Shown one piece after another: positions 1 through 12,033 of a stretch of DNA of 42,856 nt. Made by a program: the position numbers and the translations under genes. Source of the stretch: Lingula anatina (taxonomy: Eukaryota > Brachiopoda > Lingulata > Lingulida > Lingulidae). Position 1 is the first letter of the stretch. The number at the start of each line of letters is the position of its first letter. A model generated the notes under the pieces. It was not told the origin of the DNA. It worked only from the letters and a program-made list of their open reading frames with translations, and did no database searches. Location: NCBI RefSeq assembly GCF_001039355.2, contig NW_019773610.1, positions 30,718-73,573 on the forward strand, given 5' to 3'.

Positions 1-790
1 ATTCTGTCCAAAGCAGCACATACCAGGGTTTTTTTTTTGTAGTTGGTGGACTGAAGGTCGGACAGGCCACCCGATAGTTGGCTGCTACGTGTGAGTCGAA
101 GTAGACAAAATGGCATCGACCGAAATTACCTTTTTTAGATTTGCTAGTAGGAAGCATAGGCCTATCTTTGCTTCATTTTTTTTAACAATTCTGTGAAGTG
201 TTTACAATGCTTTAATTTTCTGAGAGTACAAATAAAGACACGCTGTTTATTTGATATTTGTTTTATTAATTGCTATACCAACAGAATGCATGAAATAACC
301 TTAAATAGATTTGGTAATATGCAGCATATATATTCATGACTTTTTACCTTTCTACGAAGTAGGCCCAATCACAATGCTTTAATATTTTGAGAGCATGGAT
401 AAAGACATGTTGTTAGTTTGATACGTGTTTCTGAGGTAAATTAGTGTTTCCAGCTGTGTACTGAAAACATAACTTTTCTTAGGCAGTTTATTATTATTAT
501 TTTTTTTTTTTTGACTGTTTTTTTTTTTCGCCCGCTCGCACCGATTTTGGGGTCCCCAGAGGATGTCATCCATAAAAATAAAAAAGTGTGGCCTAAGCCA
601 TGAACCTCATGTCATTCACGACAGTATGTTGTTATTTTGGTCAATCTTAGACCATGTTCGCCTTGTCTTAGATTCGTCTCGTCTGGGTACGGTGTATCGT
701 GTTTACTTTTCAGTTAATCTTTCGGCATTATGCTTTGGTATGTCATTTGCCATACCAAGCCTAAATTATGATTAATAATAAAAATAAATT
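1..790. other. AT-rich stretch, no gene recognised
   Basis: I see no convincing coding exon here. The stretch is T-rich, with homopolymer runs near 500-530, and contains an AGGCCTA word near 160. Short open frames on both strands have no recognisable protein character. Confidence 0.5.
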
Positions 791-863
791 CTTACCAAAT
801 TATCTTAATACTCATGCATCACGGTGCATGACCTTTTGGCTTATTCGAAATTTCTAAACTTAC

Positions 864-974
864 TATGACAGGAACTATAGTTTTTACAAAGTTCCTAATA
901 ACGTTTTCAAGGGGTTTCCTCAGGGAGAATTCTTTTAAACTTTTCGATAAGAGAGTGGGATCATTAAGGATTTC
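864..974 (-). CDS. possible 37-codon internal exon
   Basis: On the minus strand a CTACAG acceptor precedes base 974 and a consensus GTAAGT donor follows base 864. The interval is exactly 111 bp, open in one frame and phase 0 at both ends. The peptide starts EILNDPTLLSKSLKEF and is helical, with faint resemblance to the start of an RGS domain (F/L-x-E-I-L-x-D-P-x-L-L). It is downstream of, and phase-compatible with, the two-helix exon at 1705-1896, so the two could belong to one gene. The evidence is splice signals and an open frame only; chance is a real alternative. Confidence 0.22.
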
Positions 975-1430
975 CTGTAGTGTATAATTTGTAGAGTTTA
1001 ATTTCGTGTGAAGTTTTGTTATAATTAATGTAATGCAAGCACTTGAGCTTAAAGTAGCCAATCATCTGAAAGTCGATACAGCTGTTGAAGCTGCCAATGG
1101 TGGAGACAACATGAACGTTGCTGCGGTCCAGTATGCTAGAAGGCAAGTGACGTCCTCGATGGAGACCCCCTATAAGGGCGGAGAAGTCCAGGCGCCACAA
1201 TTCGAGCGACGCATTCCCGATGAAGAGCGCCGTCTGTGGTAGAGTCTGCTAGGACATGCTGCACCCTGTCCAACGTGGTGGCTCGGGGTATCGTAAGGTT
1301 CACGTTGCATAACCTAGCGTGCCTCGAGCCCCAAGAGAGATGCCAACTAGACAAGAAACCGAGAAGATGCTGACTGAAAGCTGGCGCCGATAATTAGAGG
1401 CGTGGGTTGCTAAGAGGTGATGCCATGTAG

Positions 1431-1558
1431 AAGAGGGGCACTGGTCCCGTGTTGTGCCCGGCCGAGATGGTCGGAAGAGGACAAGGTCCTATGTTGTGCC
1501 CGGCTAAGATGGTCGGAAGAGGACAAGGTCCTGTGATGTGCCCGACTTGGCCAGTCGG
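1431..1558. repeat. 42-44 bp tandem repeat, three units
   Basis: Three head-to-tail units begin with AAGAGG at 1431, 1475 and 1517 and end in a GGTCGG-type motif. The second unit differs from the others at a few positions. The array lies just before a 41-base T run (1588-1628). A related word, GTCGG followed by GGTTCCAGAC, occurs on both sides of the T run, so the T tract may have inserted into or expanded within a further unit. Confidence 0.75.
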
Positions 1559-1586
1559 ATGAGCGGTTCCAGACCTGGGGTCTGAT

Positions 1587-1587
<1 letters not shown>

Positions 1588-1628
<41 letters not shown>
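1588..1628. repeat. poly-T tract (41 nt)
   Basis: Uninterrupted T run directly seen. It may be the reverse-complemented poly(A) of a retro-insertion or simple slippage. Confidence 0.9.
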
Positions 1629-1632
<4 letters not shown>

Positions 1633-1704
1633 GTACCGACTGTTTGTCGGAAGTAATGGTTCCAGACGAGAACGACTGGCAGAACCCGCCCAGTAAGACC
1701 TTAC

Positions 1705-1896
1705 CGCAATGGTGATGTCCTCAGCGATTAAAGAGGGCTGTATGACAATCAGTATGAAACTAAATTCTAGACGGGCAGTGTCAGCAGACGTTCCCATGAA
1801 CATCCAGGCTACGAGAATTGTCATCCCCAGACCAGACGCTACCAGAGTCCAGTTCTGTGGACATTTTTTGCTAAGGCGAGTGCAGAGATAAGCCAT
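1705..1896 (-). CDS. first coding exon of a two-helix membrane protein (unidentified)
   Basis: The minus strand has an ATG at 1896 and stays open for exactly 64 codons to a GTAAGG donor right after base 1705 (phase 0). The product begins MAYLCTRLSKKC. It has a hydrophobic helix at about residues 17-38 (WTLVASGLGMTILVAWMF) and a second at about 47-64 (FSFILIVIQPSLI). Reading on past the donor would give a short non-hydrophobic tail, so splicing is the better model. I do not recognise the family. Later exons should lie at lower coordinates; 864-974 is a phase-compatible candidate. What is seen is an ATG, two membrane-like segments and a good donor at a codon boundary. That it is an expressed membrane protein is inference. 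Confidence 0.42.
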
Positions 1897-1905
1897 CTAT
1901 TTAAC

Positions 1906-2780
1906 CAGAGACATATCTGTTAATAACTAGTGAAAAATCTATCTGTGGCCCTGGTAGAGGGTGTAGTAGAGAGCTAAGCAGCGTGCTTTGCTGTTAAACT
2001 GAGCTGCATTGTCTACCTGTAAGATGACTTTTCTGACTCCGGATAAAAGTTCATACTCATTAAAATATCTTACCCGATGGGTCTAAACCCTCATAAAGCC
2101 GTGTGAAGCCATTTCCCAACTAGTATGAAATACTGCATTCGATTGACTTGAGGGTACTTTTGATCATTCGATATGAGGTCCATGTTATTTGCGGAATTCA
2201 ATTCAATCCATTTGCGCCCGAAGGCTCGTCAGAATGAAATGCAATAAAAACTATCATGCATTTAAAATGCATAAGGTTGTCAGATGATGACAGTTAATTT
2301 GAAAGACTAACAGCTTTTGATATGATCTAAATCACTTGAGGCGACCATAATCTCGAGCGTCACATCTATTGTCACCGAAGTTAGGAAATAAGTTACGGAA
2401 GACCGTCACAGACAAAGAAAGAAGATTGTCGACGAGTGCTGCTTTTTATGAATCCCACGGAAACACACTGAGGCATAACGAAAATTGCCCAACCCCGTTC
2501 AACACAACTTTCCTAAACTCCTCTGTCTGTATTCAGCATGCAGCTCAGCTGAGTCTCAAAGACCTTTATCGTCTTTGTCGTCAAAGTACCACGTGACCCA
2601 GATCTGTTGCTTCATTTTTGCATATTAAGGTGAGGTTTATTAAAACTCTCTTTTTTCTACCAGTAGATTGATTTTACTTTTTAAAAGGTGGGGATCGATT
2701 AAATCATATCTCTAGTGAATGGATTGAGCGCTGAATCTTCAAAATTCGAGAAATGGATTTAAAGATTACGTGGCTGGAAT
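1906..2780. other. no gene recognised
   Basis: Unique-looking sequence with short ORFs only. A GTAAGA donor-like site on the minus strand at about 2084-2089 is not preceded by an open exon with an acceptor. Confidence 0.4.
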
Positions 2781-3720
2781 CCTTTAAGCTACTTCGTCTG
2801 TTTAAATGATTCAATTTACTATCAAAAAATGATGTAAAGCTTTGGCCATGGAAGAACTCTTAAAGCATCTGGGTTATCACTTCACAAACACATTTGCACC
2901 TTGGTGCAGTTCTTATCATATTAAAACCAACAATTTCCTAGATTACATTTAAAAACAAGCACACTGACCGAGACATGTTTAGAATGTTGAACACGCAACC
3001 TTCTTATCACAGGTCAGGCGCCCTAACTGATATTAAATGAATAGATATTTAACAATTAAATAAAAAATAAAGGAATAATTGGACAAACAAATGAATAATT
3101 TCTTTACTAAGGATATTCTGCCGCTGTGAACAAGGTCACTTTCTTGGCTTGGATGAAAGACGACATACATAATTATTCCTTCACTTTTTAGGGTCTGCCA
3201 CCAAAACCTCGCCCACAATCAATAACTCATCATGAGATCGTGTCGCTGCACACAGCAATAACTTCGGTGAAAGAGACTGTAATGAATGTCGTTACACTTA
3301 ACCAAGGATGTGGAGAAAAATGCTTAAATCATGATCGACTTTAAGGCTAGGATTTTAGACCACTGACTTCACTGAACTTAAACCGCCTAGGAGAGAGTAA
3401 ATAAAAATAAGAATAAAAATAATTAGAAAATTTCAGAACAGCTTAAAAATAACTAAGATTAATAATGAAAATGAAAACTGATTTTCTTTGTTCGAGCATA
3501 CAACACTTTTTTAATTGGAACATTTATTCTGTCTGGTTAAACATTTGTGATATATTCGGCCTCTATTATTAAACATAATTTTGAATTTTCCTATCATTAT
3601 TAGCTTCGGCACTGGCACAGTTCGGGTTTATTTAAAGCCAACGCAGTCTGATGACGTCCTTCGACCAGATTGACTGTGAGCTAAAATAGATTAGGGATAA
3701 AATTCTAGTTTGTGTAATTT
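2780..3720. repeat. dispersed repeat, copy 1 (partner at 8745-10870)
   Basis: Blocks in the same order and orientation recur at 8.7-10.9 kb. Shared words include GCAGTTCTTATCATATTAA, ATTACATTTAAAAACAA, ACACGCAACCTTCTTATC, GGAATAATTGGACAAA, GAACAAGGTCACTTTCTT, CAACTCATCATGAGATCGT (with one change) and AAATCATGATCG. The copies are diverged by point changes and by insertions in copy 2, so this looks like an old element or segmental duplication. No transposase or reverse transcriptase frame survives. Confidence 0.75.
2985..3032 (-). repeat. tRNA-Arg-like fragment (SINE-type)
   Basis: On the minus strand, GCGCCTGACCTGTGATAAG followed by AAGGTTGCGTGTTCAA follows the layout of a tRNA anticodon arm and T arm. 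The related copy near 9650-9710 keeps the D-arm as well (CGTGGCCCAACGGTAGCG), which resembles tRNA-Arg. The 5' half is lost here, so it is not a functional tRNA. Confidence 0.5.
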
Positions 3721-3933
3721 TTTATTATTATGCAGTTGTTTGTTTTCATCTCAACTACAGCAATGGAAGGACGTGGCTATCAGGGTTGTTCGGCACGGTT
3801 CGTGGCGTTCGTGGGCTACTGAGTACGATTTCTTGTCTTCCTTCCACTATCGCCACGATAACTGTCTGCTTATGCCCCTAAATATATACCGAAAATACCG
3901 AATAGACTTAGTGCATATACCGAAATAGATATA

Positions 3934-4262
3934 GTGCAATTAATAGTATTTGTATATTGCGATTTTTTTGAAAAAAAAAAAAAAAAAAGGAATCAATTTT
4001 GCACTCATGATCCCTCTCAGGTCTACTTCCAGCTTAAAATGACGAGGCAGCTTCACGTCTTACACCATACGACGTCATATGACGCACTGCGGCACAATCT
4101 TATCTCCTTCGGTCGTCTTCATTTCGTATCTATATATTATGATATATCTATATATAATATATTAGTAATATATAACCAATTACTGTTTATAGGTAATACA
4201 TACCCATTGTCTTTATTATCTCTTTTCAATTCACAGTAAGCAAAGTTCAGCGCCTAAGAGAT
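3934..4262. repeat. dispersed repeat pair, copy 1 (partner about 5460-5710)
   Basis: Words such as GACGCACTGCGGCACAATC, TTATCTCC, CTTCCAGCT and GTAAAGTTCAGCG (here GCAAAGTTCAGCGCC), plus a following GATACC(G/C)TGGTTTT, recur in order in the 5.5-kb copy. The foldback element at 4291 is inserted next to this copy. Confidence 0.65.
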
Positions 4263-4290
4263 ACCGTGGTTTTGTTTGCGCGACTCATAT

Positions 4291-4790
4291 GCAAGGCTGA
4301 CGAAGTGGTAGGTTCCCGCACTGTTCCCAATAGTTCACGCATAGTTCACGACGAGTTCACGACAAGCTAACGGATAGTTTACGAATGCGAATGCGTGCCA
4401 CATTTGACATTGACCAGAACTGGCACTACAGGTTCACGCAGTTTGCGCATAGTTTACGCACTTCCCGCATTGGCACGACGAGTTTGCGCAATTCGGACGG
4501 TGTCGTGCCGACTTTGGACACGTAATATACGTGAGCTGTTTGTGAACTATTCGTGGCAGTTCGTAACAGTCGTGGCATGGCGCACACTGCCACGAACTGG
4601 CACGCATCCTCCTGCATCGTCCCGACGAGTGCACGAACAGTTTGCGCATAGTTCACGACCCGGTCGCGAAATTTTGCACATTTCAAAATTCTCGTCCCCA
4701 CATGGCACGCAGACACGACGGGTTTACGCACACTTCACGTCAGTTTACGACTAGTTTGCGCACTGGCAAGACTCGAGTGTCAGCCTTGCT
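4291..4790. mobile_element. CpG-rich foldback element with degenerate internal array
   Basis: The ends are inverted copies of GCAAGGCTGAC, flanked on both sides by TAT, a possible 3-bp target duplication. The inside is GC-rich, unlike its AT-rich surroundings. It consists of variants of about 10-bp words: AGTTTGCGCA, AGTTCACGAC, AGTTTACGCA and CTGGCACG. No transposase frame exists; the long ORFs here on both strands are by-products of the array. I infer a non-autonomous DNA element that carries a minisatellite-like core. Confidence 0.6.
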
Positions 4791-5459
4791 ATAGACTTCC
4801 AGGCACCATGCGTCCAAGGGCATGCTATTAAGCGGTACCAAACAAAATGGCTGTCGCACGACCAACGCTGAAATTGCTGCCTTGCAGTTGATTGTGTCCA
4901 TCTCAACTACAGTGCGGTTATTGTGCGACACGATTCGTGACAGAGGCCACCGAGTACGATATCTTGCTTTTCCTCCACTATCAATAAAAGCCTATGTGTG
5001 TAGGAAAGATGGTCGATACCACACTTCCGAGCTAGTGGTAACAGAAAGTACGTTTTAAAGGCATCCTTGTTGCCCCAGTTAAATTTGAGAATCATGTTAA
5101 CCCTTTTTTATTTTATTTATCTATTTATGTTGAAAGCATCCCCCTCCCACGCCACTCCTTACATAATTGTTTGTTACTTATTTAAATCTTTTAAAACAAA
5201 TTTGTTAGACACTATATTTTATACTTATGATTTACTAAGTTGCGACCCTCTGTTTTAGTACATGTAGTTTAGGCCATCGGGAGTGTATACTTGATTCCTT
5301 TTTTTAGCAATTAACAAAACATTGCTCACTATTAAGCATAAGGTTACATTTATTGCCCAACTCTGTAAACATCTACACATTTTTCTATCTTTTTTGTTGT
5401 TTTATTTAATTATTAAACAGTTGCGGTACCCCCTAATAGTAATTTTCTTATGCCTTTTT

Positions 5460-5712
5460 ACATACACATACCGAAAAAAGATTTAATGCACTTACTAGCG
5501 GCTCCACTCCAGTGTTCTTCCAGCTAAAAATAAGTTTCACGTCTTATGACGCACTGCGGCACAATCTTATCTCCTCCGGTCCTCTGTAGGCCCTATTTAC
5601 ATTTCTAGCAATATATTTCCGATTGCTGATTATGAATAATATGTATTCATTGTATTTTTTTTTAATTAACAGTAAGTAAAGTTCAGCGTCTAAACGACGA
5701 TACCCTGGTTTT
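5460..5712. repeat. dispersed repeat pair, copy 2
   Basis: Homologous in order to 3934-4262, with shared words GACGCACTGCGGCACAATC, TTATCTCC and AAAGTTCAGCG. It lacks the foldback insertion found beside copy 1. Confidence 0.65.
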
Positions 5713-7300
5713 CAGTGTACGTGTACCACGCGTCTATTGGTAAACCTTTTCATATTGGCCTCACATTAAAGAACATAAAGTGTATTAGAAAATGAATAAT
5801 GACGGCCCGAAATTGTGACATAGTTATTCATATCTCATTAAAAATACAGAAAATACGAGTTGATGAAGCATTAAAAGCCGCATGCTCTTGTCACGGGAAA
5901 AGGGTTCTTTACCGATCATGCTAAATAAAACTATATTTCATTCACCTTGGGATATAAAATTTGACTTAAATGGGTAACGAAAATATTCATATTAATATTC
6001 ATCGAATGCTGCCCCCCCCCCCCCCTCAACTCAAAATTTGCGTCCCAAGCACATGAACAGCACCTTAGTCTTTATTAGTTACAATGTACTAGCACGTGGG
6101 TTACTGCATTACCTCTTCAGGTCTGTGTTTCACGTTGCTAAGGCGTATCTCATCGGTGTAAACAGACAGTCATACCAACACCTCTCTTGACTCTAATTCT
6201 TTATCAGTGACCTGTTAAGATAACTTGGTCTTCTTGACAGATGTTGGCGGCAATTTTGTCTGTAAATTGTTCTCATAATCTGCTTTAGGTTAATAGTCAT
6301 CGAAGGTCAGGATCTTCCGAACCTTTTTTCGATTTAAATGTTGTATGGAAAAATGAAAAATAGTAATACTGACAGTGTTGCGCGATTACAAAAACTTGGA
6401 AACTTGGAAACTGTAGAATTAATGAATCTATTTGATGTGCCTTGTCAAGTACAGTTATGCAATTAGAAAACATTCAATAGGTCAAGTACGAAGAAAAATA
6501 TATTTTGACAAACTCAATCTGCATAATTTTTTAGCGATTGTGATCTCTTTTACCCAAAACAGACTCATGAGCCACTTGTGCAGCAGTACTCAGGTCGATG
6601 TCTCCTCAAGCACAGAATAATCATAAAATGATTGAACTTGCATAAAGAATGTCTTTATTTTAACTGTCATAAACAACAGTACGTTTGTTTACAATTAACT
6701 TCAATAATATACAGACTGTTTTGGTTTTCTTCAGAAAAGTTAACTGCATGCTCTTAACCTTTGTTCATTTTTTTCCATCGTGTGAGAAGAAACACTTATA
6801 TTCTGATTCGCTTACGCTTAAACGTATTTAAATTATTTATCGTCTAATAACTCTCAACGAATAAAACCACTTCATCTTCAAACATCAGATCATTTATTTA
6901 TAAATAGGAATGAGTCGATGTGCCTCTGCCTGTGTACAGACGATACAATATTACATACAAACGTTTGCTCCGTCACCAGTTACATTTCCCGCATAGGCTA
7001 ATTCCAATTCCGGTAGAGTTCGTACTTATATGAATCTGATAATTTTATAACGCATAATCAAACCCCATCTTTATACAAATGTTTTTATACAAAAACTTTT
7101 ATTTGGAATAAACTGGAATGTCTGTACAGTAGCGTAGCTCAACTTCGAGTGATCGTTTCCCTTCCTCACGTGATCTGTTCACCTTTTGAATACAGCGCCC
7201 CCAGTACCTCCTAATGACCTTCCTCTTAAGACACGTCATCGTTGACCCGTTAAACGACAATAAATACATTTATATGATGCGTCACCAGAAGCCACTGCAA
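5713..7300. other. no gene recognised
   Basis: AT-rich, with a 17-base poly-C run near 6012-6028. A block at about 6536-6640 (TTTTACCCAA...GGTCGATGTC) is repeated in diverged form at 7999-8105. No credible exon. Confidence 0.45.
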
Positions 7301-7308
7301 TGGTCAGT

Positions 7309-7563
7309 GTTAGACCCATTCCCATACCTAGATAGATCTAGCAGAATCGACCCGTCTCCGAGGGAGTTCTCGCTAAATTGCATTCGGATTAAGCGGCTTA
7401 GATGTTTGCCCCCCCCCCCCCCCCCCCCACTGAAGCTGCTAAACAAAAGTTAATTACCCCCTAACAGCTTCAGTAGGCGTTTAGCTGAGTGTAAGTTGGC
7501 GAGAAACTCCTTGGAGATGGGTCGACCCTGCTAGATCGATCTAGATATAGGAATGGTGTTCAA
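7309..7563. mobile_element. palindromic MITE, family A, copy 1
   Basis: Long inverted arms: the left arm has CCATTCCCATACCTAGATAG and later ATCTAGCAG; the right arm, reversed, gives CCATTCCTATATCTAGATCG and ATCTAGCAGGGTCGACCC. The centre has a 20-base poly-C loop and the family core TTACCCCCTAACAGCTT. Further copies are at 27993, 32799 and 41800. It has no coding capacity, so it depends on an unseen transposase. Confidence 0.75.
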
Positions 7564-8310
7564 AGCATACATGTAATAACACGACTAGCCCCGAAGTGTC
7601 TCTCTCCATGGTACCTGAATGTTCTGATCACGCAGTTATCTCCCGTGGCACTACATTCTGCGTCAGAAAATATGGATTCTTGGTCAAGTGGCCTTAAGTG
7701 GTTGATCTCACCTTTGTTTAATCCCATTTACTTATCAAAATATCCAACGGTATTATTTCAAACAACCCAATACAAAAGTTAAGGATTACTGACACAAAAG
7801 ATGTTCGATAGTTTGATAACAAAACAATAATAACTTAATTAATAATTAACGTAATAGTTTTAAACAACCAGCTGCAAAGACAAAAGTTAAAGATTATTGA
7901 CATAATGAAATGTTTCCTAGCCTGATAATTAAACAAAGGGTTACAAGGTGCAACAAAACTCAACAGAACAACATTCTCTTGTTAGCTACTGTATGTTTCA
8001 CGTGATCTGTTTTACCCAAGACATAGGCCTACTCGACTCGTGTGATTTGTGCAACAGTCCACGGGTCGATGTCCTTGCACACAAATTATTATCCTTTAAA
8101 ATTACTCACGCAACATTTTGCCGTTAGATGGCAGGCGAGGGTGGTAGGCGAGAAATACGGTGTACATGTACGAGTTTTAACCCTCAAGCAACCAAACTAT
8201 TTTACTGACTGAAATGACCATGTGGCGTCATCTTTGACCCCATTGTGCTCTGCACAGGGATCCTTATTATAAAAGGCTGGTAGGGGGTTTATCGCACCTA
8301 CCGTATATAC

Positions 8311-8311
8311 A

Positions 8312-8362
<51 letters not shown>
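8311..8362. repeat. (TA)n microsatellite
   Basis: About 25 TA dinucleotides directly seen. Confidence 0.95.
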
Positions 8363-8363
<1 letters not shown>

Positions 8364-8744
8364 TTCTCCAAGTATTTAAGACAGGTATTTTATAATGATC
8401 TAATGTAATAAGTATTTGGTAATAATACTTTTATTGCAAGGAAATCATTAACAAGCAGTTGCCTAAAACGAAACCCCCTTATGTTAGGAGCAGTTTTAAA
8501 TAAAGTCCATTAATCTTTATGTCTGTGTTTATATTCATGAACTTTGTATGTATTTCACTTACAAAGGCATGTCTCTGTCATGATATCTCTTAAGACTCCT
8601 TGAACAACATTCACGTTTGTATTTACTTACAAGTCCCCTTAATTGTACAGGTATCTACCGATAGGTAACTGTTCGGGTTTATTTAATTTTCCAAGCATTG
8701 GTTGATGTTTTTGCCTTTTTTCATGAAGCTGTTTGATTCTTTTT

Positions 8745-10870
8745 CTGTCTAATTAATTTAACTTACTATCAAATTACATAAACTGATGTAAAACTTTGGC
8801 ATTGGAAGTAGTCTTAATGTATCTGGGTTAACAGTTCACAAGCACATTAACATCTTGGTACATGCAGTTCTTATCATATTAACATCAGGAGGGAGCCTAA
8901 TAATCTATACATGTAATTCAATTCTCGGTGATTGTGCTACATGATAATTGTGTTTCAAAGCACAACTGTAGCAATATGTAAATCCTCCAAGAGACCCAGT
9001 TTGGTACTCTGACTGGCTGCATCATTTACTTATTTGTTATAAACACGAGTTTTTAAATTAAAATTACATTTGTAAATGTTTAGTTTTCCTAATGGGTTGG
9101 GGTTGTATGGGGCCAGTGGAGGCACAAAAGGTAAACATGATTAATTGATTCGCTTGGCAACATATACATGTAAGACAGTAGCGTTGTCAAACACTGTCTT
9201 TTGCCACGAGAAGTAGCAAATGGCTTTTTACAACCACTCCCTTTGAAATTGCTGGCAGTAACGGCTCAACAGTTGATTGTGTTCATCTCAACTACAGCAA
9301 AGAAAAGACGCGGTTCTTATATATTTAGACTTGGTTCGTGGCGTAACCGTAAGATTTTCTGTCTTTCCTATTCTCATCACAGATATGGGATTGAGTTGGG
9401 GCTATGACTGAATTGTTATCTTGTCAGCTCCTGCCACCATTTAAATTGTTTACAGCATACCGACTGACACACATTTGATGTTTTTTTTTTGCTATAGATG
9501 TTTAAGTTTTTAAAGAACACAATTTGCAGTAAGTGTAATTAATACTTAAAGACATATTACATCAATTGGGGGATAAAGTGTAGGTATGAAAAAACTTCGC
9601 TTTCTGTCTAAAGGACGCGGAATTCCTGGATTACATTTAAAAACAAAGCATTGTGACACGCAACCTTCTTATCGCAGGTCAGACACGCTACCGTTGGGCC
9701 ACGCTGTCTTCACTCAAGAGGTTATTAAATACTTAATTAAATACAAAGATTAGAATGTTGTTTGAGTGAATGAAAACAATTGATTAATTGATAATAGATG
9801 GGCATATTTTATGAAAAGAACAAACTGATATTAGATGAATGAATATTTTAATAACAAATAAAAATAAAGGAATAATTGGACAAATAAATGAATAAATTTC
9901 TTACTGGGGTACGTTGTGAACAAGGTCACTTTCTTAGCTTCAATTAAAGACGGGTCCATAAATATTTATTGAATTCTTAGGGTCTTTCACCAAAGCCTCG
10001 TACGCACCTATCAACTCATCATGAGATCGTATCGCTACACACAGGGATAACTCCGGTGAAAGAGACCGTAAAGAAAGTCGTTACATTGAATCAAGAATGT
10101 CGAAAACATCTACGTCATAGATTTGATCAAAGGATAATACAATTCCGTGATTTAATAAAGTATGAAAATAAACTAACGGTTATCCGGTTTCTATACCCTG
10201 AGTGTCAGGGCACGGTAAAAGCTAGCTTGTTAAATCTTCCAAATATGGAGCTGCAGGGGGACAAAGTTGTGACGTGCGAGACTTGTGACTTCCAAATATG
10301 GAAGCGCCCCAGGCAAAACTTTGAAGAAGGACGCCCACAAGTTGACGCTGGTGGCTAGAGTTTCGCATTGCTGATATGGATTAAATATAAAAACAAGATC
10401 GAGCTGGCAATACGGAAATTTAGAACCTAGGGTAGGTTTCTAGGGCCTGTTGAACAAATATGGTTAAATCATGATCGGTTTAGGGCTAGAATTTTAGAGG
10501 ACTGACTTCACTGGCATTTAGCTAACTAAGGAGACTTAAGAAATAAATAATAGTAAATATGAAAATAACAGGGAAATCTCAGGAGAATTTTTAAATATAT
10601 AGGTAAGAATAAAAATGAAAATGACAATTGAAAATAAAAAGCCCGCTAATCTCGTTTTTTTTTTAATTTTTTTTTTTTAATTTATTTTCGAGCATGCAAC
10701 AATACTGCAAATGGAACATGTATTCTGTCCTGTATTATATTTTCGTCACATTCGGCCTCGGCCAATAAAAATTGAGCACAATTTAGAATTTTCCTTTCAT
10801 TTTTAGTCTAATGAGGGCCTTCGCCTTGACCGTGACTAAAAAACTTGGAGTTAAATATCTAGTTTGTGTG
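8745..10870. repeat. dispersed repeat, copy 2, with insertions
   Basis: Follows the order of 2780-3720 but is broken by about 700 bp after 8900 and by about 320 bp at roughly 10126-10450. The first insertion carries GTTGATTGTG followed by TCATCTCAACTACAG, a word also seen near 3750 and 4890. The second insertion creates a 100-codon open frame beginning with GTG at 10056, which I do not consider a gene. Confidence 0.65.
9650..9712 (-). repeat. tRNA-Arg-derived segment (SINE-type)
   Basis: Minus strand reads GACAGCGTGGCCCAACGGTA, GCGTGTCTGACCTGCGATAA, then GAAGGTTGCGTG. The A-box-like TGGCCCAACGG and the anticodon-arm spacing resemble tRNA-Arg, but the T loop is degenerate. It is embedded in the dispersed repeat, so a SINE-derived origin is likelier than an active tRNA gene. 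Confidence 0.55.
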
Positions 10871-11243
10871 CAGTAACCTTATTATTATCATATAGTATCA
10901 TCAATCTCCTAAGCTGATGAACATTTTTGCTCAACAATAACTTTGATGCCATACGGATACTGGAACATATAACCAAATACTTTGGCATAGTCAGGCTCAA
11001 GAAAAAACGATTGCAACTTTGCTGCAAACTTTTCATTTTGCTCAGGAAGGCCAGTAATAATGGATTAGATCTTTCGTTATCTAAATCGAATGTCTCTGGT
11101 TGTTTTTTGCATTAGGTTACAAGCAAAACAAGTAAATCACAATGATTATAGTGCAAACTTTTATCATAATAATTGAATTGCTCCTATTTGCTCTCATGTG
11201 TATCTTGCTGAACGTTGTTCTATATAAAACCAACTGTCGCCAC

Positions 11244-11623
11244 CTAAGGTCGTTGTGACTTATGCCAGCATTTTGGTATCCAATATTCAAACGGTGTGCA
11301 CATCAGTTTGTCGCTTTTGTGAACTTTTGATTTTCTTTTAAAATCGAATCGTTTGTCAATACTAAGGTAAGAAGAGACGAGGCGAACGCCAAGCCGGACA
11401 GGCCCTGGGGGGTCTTCGCTGGTGCGCATGCGGTCTTTGGCGTCCTGTTGCCCATGGCGACGGGGATAATATGGCTTGGTAATCTTTAGGGCCATAAGAG
11501 GTGTCCGAAATGGGGCGTCAAGCGGGGGTAAGTTGTAAATTAGATTGAGAAGCCTGGTCGTGTTACCATTGTTGACAGAAACCCATCCTTCTTCCGTTAG
11601 TCCTCTTAAAGAGGAGGCAAAAC
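11244..11623 (-). CDS. terminal coding exon of a membrane/secretory protein gene, copy 1
   Basis: On the minus strand the acceptor TTTCTCATTTTAG precedes base 11623. The exon is then open for 2 nt plus 125 codons to a TAG at 11244. The peptide contains LTEEGWVSVNNGNTTRLLNL, then YNLPPLDAPFRTP and KITKPYYPRRHG, and ends KCWHKSQRP. I do not recognise the family. Between this and the other copy (13032-13411) the only difference I find is a silent glycine change (GGG/GGA), whereas flanking sequence shows many more changes. The start phase matches the phase-1 donor of the exon at 15950-16037. Probably the same exon as 13032-13411, represented twice by assembly. Confidence 0.45.
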
Positions 11624-11973
11624 CTAAAATGAGAAATTACCAAATAATTCAAGTTGATTAATAATTTATAAAAATAACAATAAACAGAGTTGTGCCAAAA
11701 TGAATATTCGTCACTGTTGGTACCTGAATTTGCTTGGGCTGGGGCTTTCCGATATTGAGTCAGAGAAAACAAAATTTAAAATGGACCACGCGGGCAGGAA
11801 TTTCTGCAGAGTGAAAAGCGACTAGTAGTAATCTAACCCTTATAACATGTAAATGCTGTATTTCTACGCTAGTATGCATTCATTTCATTAATTGTTTTCG
11901 TTATATAATTTTTCATCGTGTTGTATGTTTGTTATGTACAGTTTTAATTATTCAAACGCAATCTTATGTATGC

Positions 11974-11992
11974 ATGTGTGTGTGTGTGTGCT

Positions 11993-12028
<36 letters not shown>

Positions 12029-12033
12029 AGAGA
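11974..12033. repeat. compound (TG)n(CG)n(AG)n microsatellite
   Basis: Direct repeat of TG, then CG, then AG dinucleotides, repeated at about 13760-13819 in the second copy. It explains the RERERE-type ORFs here. Confidence 0.95.

Noticed and set aside
2084-2150. Minus-strand GTAAGA donor with a short open stretch
   Set aside because: The frame is closed by a TAG with no acceptor in between.
4395-4754. Overlapping ORFs of 71-119 codons on both strands
   Set aside because: They lie within the CpG-rich word array of the foldback element and their composition follows the array, not a protein.
10056-10358. 100-codon ORF with two cysteine pairs
   Set aside because: Begins with GTG, crosses a repeat/insertion boundary and has no recognised domain.
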